From positions 124,001 to 188,000 of the forward strand of contig PVNU02002827.1 of NCBI GenBank assembly GCA_003013855.2: DNA of 64,000 nucleotides. Direction: 5' to 3'. The notes under the pieces were generated by a model, which worked only from the letters and a program-made list of their open reading frames with translations, was not told the DNA's origin and searched no databases. Source of the DNA: Liriodendron chinense (taxonomy: Eukaryota; Streptophyta; Magnoliopsida; Magnoliales; Magnoliaceae). Both the position numbers and the translations under genes were made by a program. Numbering within the stretch: the stretch's first letter is position 1; each line of letters begins with the position of its first letter. Below, in pieces: positions 57,000-64,000 of this stretch.

Positions 57000-57531
57000 T
57001 CAAAGGGTTTTGGCTTTGAGTTCAAGAGAAATTAAAACATTCTATCAAATGGATGTAGAAAACAAGAACAAATACTTGAAATTGTAAAGAAGATGAAAGA
57101 GAAGAAAGATAAAAGGAAGATAATCGGCATCACACCAAAGAAGCTCTAATCACAGGAGGGCTCATGCTCATCTCAAGCAAATGAAGGATTTTCTCTCAAT
57201 ATTCATAATAACGTAATAAAAAATGGAGTTTTTAACAGAGTATATATAGTCCACGTATAAAAAAAATGCACTAATTTACCTAAACAAGAAAAAATAACAA
57301 AACAACACCTAAAAAAAAAAAAAATAGTTCGCGTGTTCGGTCGGACTGTCTGACAGAACCATCGGAACATCCGATTGTGTTCTGTCGGACGGTCCGACAG
57401 AACCCAGAACTATGGGATGTTTGCTGTCTGTTGGTCCTGTCTGCTGATCTTGTTGCGCTGCTATACTCCTGCTGATGCACTCCTCATGTGCTCCTCAAAT
57501 GTCATCAAACCACAACAAGTTGGGCGTGACA
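57000..57531 (-). repeat. candidate solo LTR
   Basis: On the minus strand it starts TGTCACGCCCAACTTGTTG at 57531 and contains TATATATACTCTG (a TATA-type box near 57240), followed by a pyrimidine-rich leader. The far end is uncertain (about 57000). No retrotransposon coding sequence adjoins it. Confidence 0.5.
57379..57403. other. perfect 12-bp inverted repeat
   Basis: GTTCTGTCGGAC, one base, then GTCCGACAGAAC. A weaker relative (CGGTCGGACTGTCTGACAG) lies at 57337-57356. Both are in the U3-like part of the candidate LTR. Confidence 0.85.
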
Positions 57532-57844
57532 TGTCCCCTACGCTAGTACACTCGGGAAAAGGAACGTTATGGTATGATGTCCTCATCATATTTCCTCCAT
57601 TATCTACACTCTTTTTTCCTACATGCAATTTGATCGATTCATGTATGAATTCATAGTTCGTAGTTTAAGACTATTCAAAATTTATCGGTTGGTTTGGTTA
57701 GGCTTGTTTGGTTTGTTTTTAAATACCTTTTAGTATATGGTCGAAAAAGCTGCAAGTTTTACTTTGACCAACGACTAGTTATAAAAAAAGAGCCGATAGC
57801 ATCATAAATGGCAATTTTGCCCTTTTTGAACTTGTGTAACCCGA

Positions 57845-58115
57845 AGTTTGGTGGGGCCTACCGCAATATCCTTTTCACATCTAACCCGTCCATCAACTTC
57901 GCCAGGTCATGGTAACATGAACCCAAAAGCTAGTCAGATTCAAAACTTGGGTAGGTCACATTGCAGGAAATAGTAGGGAACTAGGGATTGAAGGCCCACC
58001 ATTGAAACTTTATTAGAGCCCACAAATTTTAGATGAGGCTGGTATTTGTGTTTTCCCTTCATCCTTGTGGATATCAGCTTATGAGTAGCGCGGTGGGCCC
58101 CACATAACCGGGTAG
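57845..58115. repeat. MITE left-half copy
   Basis: GTGGGGCCTACCGCAATATC, ACCCGTCCATCAACTTCG, GGCCCACCATTGAAACTTTA and a final GGTGGGCCCCACATAACC. Confidence 0.6.
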
Positions 58116-58534
58116 GTGAGTTAGTTAAAGGCTTTTTAACCAGTGGCAGTTTCATCCTTTACATTATTTCGTATGACATATGTATGGATTTATGACAGTT
58201 AGCACTTGCTTTACTAGCGACCTAAAAAGTAGGTGTTTATTTAGAAATGCTTTAAAAGTAGGTGGTTTTTGGGAGATGCACTAAAGGACAAGCGTTTATA
58301 TGAAAAAATCCTTTAAAATTTTTTGACTTTTGGACAATTGCGTCTCTACATAGGGTCCAAAATTTGGACGATTTGGCCTTAATTAACGTATGCCACATAT
58401 ACATTTCCATCATGATCAGCAAAGCATATGCATTGTAGCTTTGAGAATTGATCACCTATGGTCAATTTGCATAGAATGCAGCTCCATCTTTCCCACTAAA
58501 GTGTCACTTGTGTATGACACCCAAGTGGTGTTCG

Positions 58535-59130
58535 TAGCATTAGTATCGTTACATGTATTGCTGGTTGGGGATATGGATACATGTATCGATATCGCCAATA
58601 TTATCACTGATACCCAGAAATGTATTGCTGATTGAGGGAAACAATGGGTAAACACAAGGAAATTGTGGAATTTCTCAATGAAACTTCAGGAGATGCTAAA
58701 ATACATATTTGCATATTTAGGTATCAAATAATTGTAAAAAAGACACATACATAATAAGTTTCTCTTTAATGGAGGTCTAAAAGCATAAAAAATTGACTCA
58801 AGGAAGTATAAGAGAAACATGGGGAAAATGGTGGAATTTTTCAATGATACTTTAGGAGATGCTAAAATACACATATTTGCATATTTAAGAATAACATGAT
58901 AGTGAAAAAGACGCATATTTAAGAATAAAATGATAGCAAAAAAGACGCATATTTAGGAATCAAATAATAAGTTTCCCTTTGATGGGGCCTAAAAGCATGT
59001 ATCATTGACTTATGTAAACATTAGGGAAACATGGGGAAAATGGTGGATCCATCTATCCATCCAACCATCTATCAATGCATGCATGTACATGCATATAAAC
59101 ACACATGCATGATCCATCCATCCATCTATG

Positions 59131-59161
<31 letters not shown>

Positions 59162-59540
59162 CCATCCATCCATGTACACATACACACAAACATGTATTTC
59201 ATCATATAATCATGCACCCATAAAAAGTTTGAAATTGATTTTTTTTTTTTAATGAATAGATTTTTGGTGATATCGATACATTGGCAATATTATTGAATAT
59301 ATCGCCAATACATTGGCAATACAAGCGACACCCAAAATTTACACAATCGAAAATTGTGGCGATACATTGGTGATACAAGCGACACTTGGAATTTACATAG
59401 TTGAAAATATTGGCGATATTGATACATCAGTGATACTTAGCGATATATTGCTGATGCTTGGAATTTCTGATACTATTAGTGTTATTGGTATCGCTGAGCT
59501 AGAGATACAGATAATATCGAGGATACTCTCAACAATTCAC
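58535..59540. repeat. hAT-related relic with ATCG(A/C)TA repeats
   Basis: Dense GATATTG/CGATAC words at both ends (58555-58620 and 59265-59530) and internal phrases shared with 51953-52684, TTTCTCAATGAAACTTCAGG and CAAATAATTGTAAAAAAGACAC. A 150-bp segment (GGGAAACA...ATGATAG) is present in two to three tandem copies between 58640 and 59040. No transposase was recognised. Confidence 0.55.
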
Positions 59541-59694
59541 CCAAGCAATGAAAATGATGCGCCCACCATCAAGATCGTCTATCTTAAGAATTGATTTGAT
59601 CCTTTCATTAGGGGGGTCACACTTAGATCATTGTCATCCTTTGATTTCAATTGCGTGACCTACTTGATGAGCGGATTGGCCTGAAGAAGGGCCA

Positions 59695-59979
59695 TCAAGA
59701 TATTCCCAAACGGTTACATACCGACTGTTACGTAACATTAATAGTGGCTACTATTACACTGTTATGGGATCGTAATGGCCGTAAAGGCTATTACAGAAAA
59801 ATAGATTCGTAACGGTCATAATGGCCTTGTTACGGTTCGTTACAGGGTTGAAATGGGTTTTTTTTTTCCTTTTAAAAAAGATAAAAAAATAAAATAGAAT
59901 CCGTAATGTCCTATATGGTAATGGTAACGCAAGTCACTAGTCATCGTTATGGCCACTGTTATTGTTATGGAATACCTTG
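59695..59979. repeat. GTAACGG-palindrome element, diverged copy
   Basis: Ends CAAGATATTCCCAAACGG on the left and, inverted, CAAGGTATTCCATAACAAT on the right. The interior is built from GTAACGG/CCGTTAC words. Same family as 63524-63847. Confidence 0.6.
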
Positions 59980-60231
59980 GGGCCCACCCTTTACATGAAT
60001 CACAAGCGACACACGAGAATGAAGATCACATTAATTCTTAAGTTAACATACAGCCGGTTATGGATTATTTGTTCTCTACACACTTCCCAACGAGTGCTTT
60101 GGAGCATAAAAGTTGTTGAACTTGATCATGTGGTTGAGCATACTCGACTGGATACAAGCTTTGAGTGCATTTGTTGCAGTTCCTCTCTCACATGTACAAA
60201 TGCAACCCATGTATAAATATTGAGTGCATGA

Positions 60232-60690
60232 TGTAAGACATGATGGGATGCACGACAGGATGGCTGTAGTAACGGGGCCCACTGGCCTCACTGGCCTTCC
60301 ATATATAGCATTGGCTCTCATTGTATATTCTATTCCTTATATAACTTTCTTGATTTATTTCCTTCCTTGTATAGATGATATGCTAGGTTGTACATCTCTA
60401 TGTATTCACCCTCATTGAGGTCAGTTGAATATAGAAAATTCAAAAAGAGAATTCTCCACAATCTCTAGAATTCCCTGGATATATTCTCCCATGGCCTATT
60501 TTATGGTGTGAGTGTCCCTCCACCCGGCCTATTTATGGTGTAAGTGTCCCTCCACTCTTGCCTAGTATGTTCCTGTGCGGAGTTCCACCCCACACGTGTG
60601 GGGGAGTGTTGGAGTGTTAAAGTCCCTTGATATACATTGATACACCATCCTCTAACAGCTCGAGCTTTTAGATCAAGTGGTGATTTGTCA
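60232..60690 (+). repeat. copia 5' LTR
   Basis: 459 bp from TGTAAGACATG to TTTGTCA, ending directly at the primer binding site. About 240 bp are shared with 63286-63523. Confidence 0.82.
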
Positions 60691-60702
60691 TGGTATCAGA
60701 GC
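60691..60702 (+). other. copia primer binding site
   Basis: TGGTATCAGAGC, the exact initiator-Met tRNA primer site, starts at the first base after the 5' LTR. Confidence 0.92.
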
Positions 60703-61089
60703 GGTACAGATCCCGGGATCTTCTTCATTTCTGGTGAGCACTAGCCCAGATCTGGCAACCCACCCCACCATTTCGGCGATCTTGACAAGATCCGGTGGCA
60801 CCTCCACAACCAGCAGCCAACCCCCTCTAGATCCGGCACCTCCATCCAGATTCGGTGGCACCCACGCCTCTGTCCGCCCCTCCGTCTACCTCTATTGGGC
60901 AACCCACGCACATCCGACAACCCCCTCCTCATCCAAATCTGACACCACTGTCCCCTTCAATCTGTATGCCCCCCTGCCCTGCCGCACCCTTTTCCTGCCA
61001 CAGTTTGCCTTGCCCTGCACATGCACCGGCCTCCCTGTCCCATCCCTACTACTGTCAGTGCACGCCCCTGCCCCCTGTTGCCACCAATC

Positions 61090-63270
61090 GCTGAGGTATG
61101 GACAAGGATTCCTTTAGGGAGGATGCCCCAAGGTGTGGTTTTGATGGTACCAACTATAGCTTGTGGTCCATTCATTTTTAGAGTTTTCTTAAGGGTCGAG
61201 GGTTATGGGGGATTAATTGATGGATCTGTTTCGGCCCCTTCGTCTACTGACGTTGAAAAACATGTTGATTGGGAGATAAAAATAGACGGATCATCCCTTG
61301 GATTCTTAACTCGGTTGACAAGTCGATTGCTATTGGTCTCATTCCGCATTGTACCGCTAAGGTAATGTGGGATCACCTTTAGTTGATTTACTAGTAGTGT
61401 AATGCATCCCGTTTATATCGTTTGGAATAGGATATCGTGCACTTGACTTAGGGTGACAAATCTATTCAGGCCTTCTCCTCCGAGATAGTTGCAATTTGGA
61501 TGAGATGACAATGGTGGATCTTGAGTTTCATCATGATTTTTAGATTTTCCAGACTATGTGCGACAACGCAAGGGTTCAACAGTTTCTTACTGGTACTTTG
61601 GCTACGAATAGATCCTCCTATCACTCCCCCTGCAATTCTTGTTGCCGATCCTGAACCTCCTATGGTATGTCGGTCCACTCGCCTACATCGGGCCCTTGAT
61701 TGCTTGATCCATTCTATGCCTGCCATGACTGCTACTCTGGATACTATTTTCATTCTCAACTCTTATTCTCAGGCCGCATCTTAGGGATGTTGGAAGGAGG
61801 CTATGGTAGAACAACTTTGGGCTTTGGATGAGAACCATACATGGGAAATTGTCCCTCGTCCTCATGGGCAATAGTTGATCGGTAGCAAGTGAGTTTATTC
61901 GGTAAAGCTCAAGTCTGATGGATCATTGGATTACTGTAAGGCTCGTCTTGTGGCTCAGGGATACAAACAAGAATATGGCATTAACTATGAGGAGACATTC
62001 ACTCCTATGGCCATTGTGAAAATAGTTTGTACTCTTCTTACAGTGTCCTCTACGCGTTCTTGGCCTATTGCTCAAATGGATGTAAAAAACGCTTTTCTTT
62101 ATTGTGACCTCTAAGAAACAGTTTACTTGAAGCCTCCTTTTGGTTCTTCCATTCTTGGTGATATGGTTTGCCGCTTGAGGAAGGTTCTGTATAGTCTCAA
62201 GCAAGTACCACAAGTATGGTTCCAACGCTTTTATGATGTTGTTATTGGTGCTGGCTTTACTCAGAGTAAAAATGATCCTTCATTATTCAAACGCACTACC
62301 ACTCGTGGTATCATCATTGTTCTAATATGTGGATGACCTTCTCTTGACCGATAGCGATGATTTTGATAATTCTGACTTGGAGGTTCTCCAATCACCTTTC
62401 AAGATGAAGGACCTGGGCCCTTTCACATACTTCCTTGGGCTTGAGGTTTCGTGGTTAGAATGCTGAATCCTTATTAGCCAGCAAAAATACATCAAGGACC
62501 TCCTCACCTTGGCACGGTTGATAGATCAAAAGACTGTTCAGACTCCCTTAGAGTTAAACGTTTAGTATGACCGTGATGATGGTGATCTCCTTAAGCAACT
62601 CACTTTATACTGCCGCTTGGTGGGGAGATTTGTTTATTTGACGGTGATTTGTCTCGACATTGTGTACACTGTCCAAGTTGTCAGTCAGTTTGTTTTTGCA
62701 CCTCGAACGCTTCATATGACGGTCGTGACAGTACATTTTGTGAAACTTACGTGGGACTATGAACCGGGCTATGTTCTTCTCTTCCACAACGCCACTGGAC
62801 CTATGAGTTTATTCTGATGCTGATTGGGCTGGCTGCGCTCTTACTCGACGATCTACTACTGGGTACAATATGTTTCTTGGTGCTTCCCTCATCTCTTGGA
62901 AGTGCAAGAAACAGGCTACAGTTTCGAAGTCCAGCACGGAAGAGAATATCGGGCTATGTCGGCCACCTGTAGTGAGATTGTATAGCTATATGGCATTCTT
63001 TCAGACTTAGGTGTTCATCTACAGTCTCCTACTCCTTTACATGTTGATAATATCAGTGCAGTTCAGATTGCTTCCAACCTTGTCTTTCATGAGAGAACGA
63101 AGCATATTGAGGTCGACTGTCACTCTATTCGAGAGAAATATCAGTCTGACCTTATTTCTCTTCCACACGTAACGTCTCATGACCAGATTGCTGATATTCT
63201 TACGAAGACGTTCACTGTTGCCCGTCACTCATTCCTCGTTGGCAAACTGTTGCTTGTCGATGACCCACAT
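61090..63270 (+). pseudogene. copia gag-RT-RNase H, broken and deleted
   Basis: Gag at about 61095-61600, with FDGTNYSLWSIHF and EKHVDWEIK across several frameshifts. RT at about 61795-62560, with GSKWVYSVKLKSDGSL, KARLVAQGYKQEYGINYEETF, AQMDVKNAFL, RLRKVLYSLKQVPQVWFQRF and KMKDLGPFTYFLGLEV; the YVDD box region near 62325 is interrupted by a stop. RNase H/C-terminal part at about 62810-63270, with DADWAGCALTRRSTTG, SWKCKKQ, NISAVQIASN, FHERTKHIEVDCHSIREKY and QIADILTKTF. Protease and integrase are absent. Confidence 0.82.
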
Positions 63271-63285
63271 TAGTTTGAGGGAGGG

Positions 63286-63523
63286 TGTAAGACATGATGG
63301 GACGCACGGCTGGATGACTGTAGTAATGGGGCCCACTGGCCTTCCATGTATAGCATTGGCTCTCATTGTATAGTCTATTCCTTATATAGCTTTCTTAATT
63401 TATTTCCTTTCTTGTATAGATGATATGCTAGCTCGTACATCTTTATATATTCACCCTCATTGGGGTTAGTAGAATATAGAAAACTTAAGAGGAGAATTCT
63501 CCACAATCTTTAGAATTCCTTGG
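63286..63523 (+). repeat. copia 3' LTR, truncated
   Basis: Follows the polypurine stretch TTGAGGGAGGG. It matches the first half of the 5' LTR up to AGAATTCCTTGG, where another element begins; the second half is not seen after it. Confidence 0.82.
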
Positions 63524-63847
63524 CAAGGTGTTCCATAACGGCAACGGTGGCCGTAACGGCCACTACTGTTACCGTTACGATACGGGCCGTAACGGCCGTT
63601 ACGGACCCCTGTATCGGCCGATACGGCCCCTTTTTATTTTATGAAAAAAAACAGTTACATGACCGTTACAGGACCGTTACGGGGCTGTAACGGTCTGTTA
63701 CAGGGCTAACGGTCCTGTAATGGCCGTTATGTGGCCGTTACGGCCTGTTTTTTCTGTAATGGCCGTTACGAACCCCGTAACGCGTAACTGGCCACCACCG
63801 TTTCCTTTACGTAACGGCCGTTTCGTAACCGTTTTGGGATACCTTGT
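63524..63847. mobile_element. GTAACGG-palindrome DNA element
   Basis: Ends CAAGGTGTTCCATAACGG and, inverted, ACAAGGTATCCCAAAACGG. The body is almost entirely GTAACGGCCGTTAC-type words, with a GTATCGGCCGATAC insert in the middle. ATTCCTTGG before it and AATCCTTGG after it differ at one base and may be a 9-bp target duplication, as in Mutator-like elements; this is uncertain. No ORF. Confidence 0.7.
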
Positions 63848-64000
63848 AATCCTTGGGTTGTCACATGATAAGCATATAAGCTTTCTAACATTGTGGTGTG
63901 AGTTGTGTGACTAACAGTGGGTGTGGGTGTACTAACAGTGGGGTGTGTGTACTAACGAAAAAAAAAAAAAAAAAAGCTTTCTAGTTTCTACATACAGCTG
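63848..64000. other. no recognised feature
   Basis: Contains a repeated phrase, CTAACAGTGGG(G)TGTG, GTGTACTAAC, and an A-run of 17-18 at 63959-63975. The same phrase occurs at 23815-23840. Confidence 0.4.

Larger units (their letters stand above)
60232..63523 (+). mobile_element. copia retrotransposon, internally deleted
   Basis: Order: 5' LTR, primer binding site, gag, RT, RNase H, polypurine tract, 3' LTR (incomplete). The protease and integrase are missing between gag and RT (junction near 61640-61790). The LTRs share TGTAAGACATGATGGGA...ACTGGCCTTCCAT, so they form one element; the many stops show it is old. Confidence 0.85.

Noticed and set aside
60677..61117. Pro/Ser-rich ORF of 146 codons
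   Set aside because: It starts just before the copia primer binding site and runs through the leader into gag; it is not an independent gene.

Overview
This window is intergenic, transposon-dense plant nuclear DNA. It has plant LTR retrotransposons, hAT and Tourist-like DNA transposons, dinucleotide microsatellites and two recognisable plant gene models. The abundance of palindromic 0.4-0.55 kb elements with GTGGGGCCCAC-like ends and GGACGG(T/A)GTGGAT blocks makes me think of a magnoliid (Magnoliales or Laurales), but that is an inference. No rRNA, tRNA or CRISPR was recognised.

Layout. 1-494: 3' part of an LTR, repeated as a candidate solo LTR at 38426-39114. 495-14185: a decayed Ty3/gypsy element (gag, protease, RT, RNase H, integrase, 2.7-kb 3' LTR). 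It is split inside RT by a 7.1-kb hAT transposon (1687-8813) with an exact 8-bp target duplication, matching terminal inverted repeats and a complete four-exon transposase frame of 1002 aa. Several palindromic MITEs sit inside the right arm of the hAT. 14186-21225: MITE pieces, a copia-type LTR remnant, a minus-strand gypsy pol relic and a complete palindromic MITE with 8-bp duplications. 23140-26822: nested DNA elements, including an element inserted in a (TA)n tract that is itself inside a hAT-like element. 29883-31227 (minus): a BEE-like bHLH transcription factor gene, the best host gene here. 31563-38400: MITEs and other repeats.

40900-47000: remains of a gypsy 5' end on the minus strand. 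Its LTR carries a TRIM (240-bp LTR, 47-bp interior, duplicated CGTAC target), and that TRIM is in turn split by a 3.4-kb gypsy-type LTR. 49980-50321: the first coding exon of a probably plastid-targeted alpha/beta hydrolase; no second exon was found in the remaining 13.7 kb. 51950-59980: degraded relatives of the hAT, Tourist-like MITEs, a microsatellite-bounded foldback element and an LTR. 60232-63523: an internally deleted copia element with an intact primer binding site, abutted by a GTAACGG-palindrome element at 63524-63847.

The two host genes are unrelated in function as far as can be seen. Everything else is layered transposition, whose order can be read from target duplications: the gypsy element is older than the hAT inside it, and the TRIM is older than the LTR inside it.
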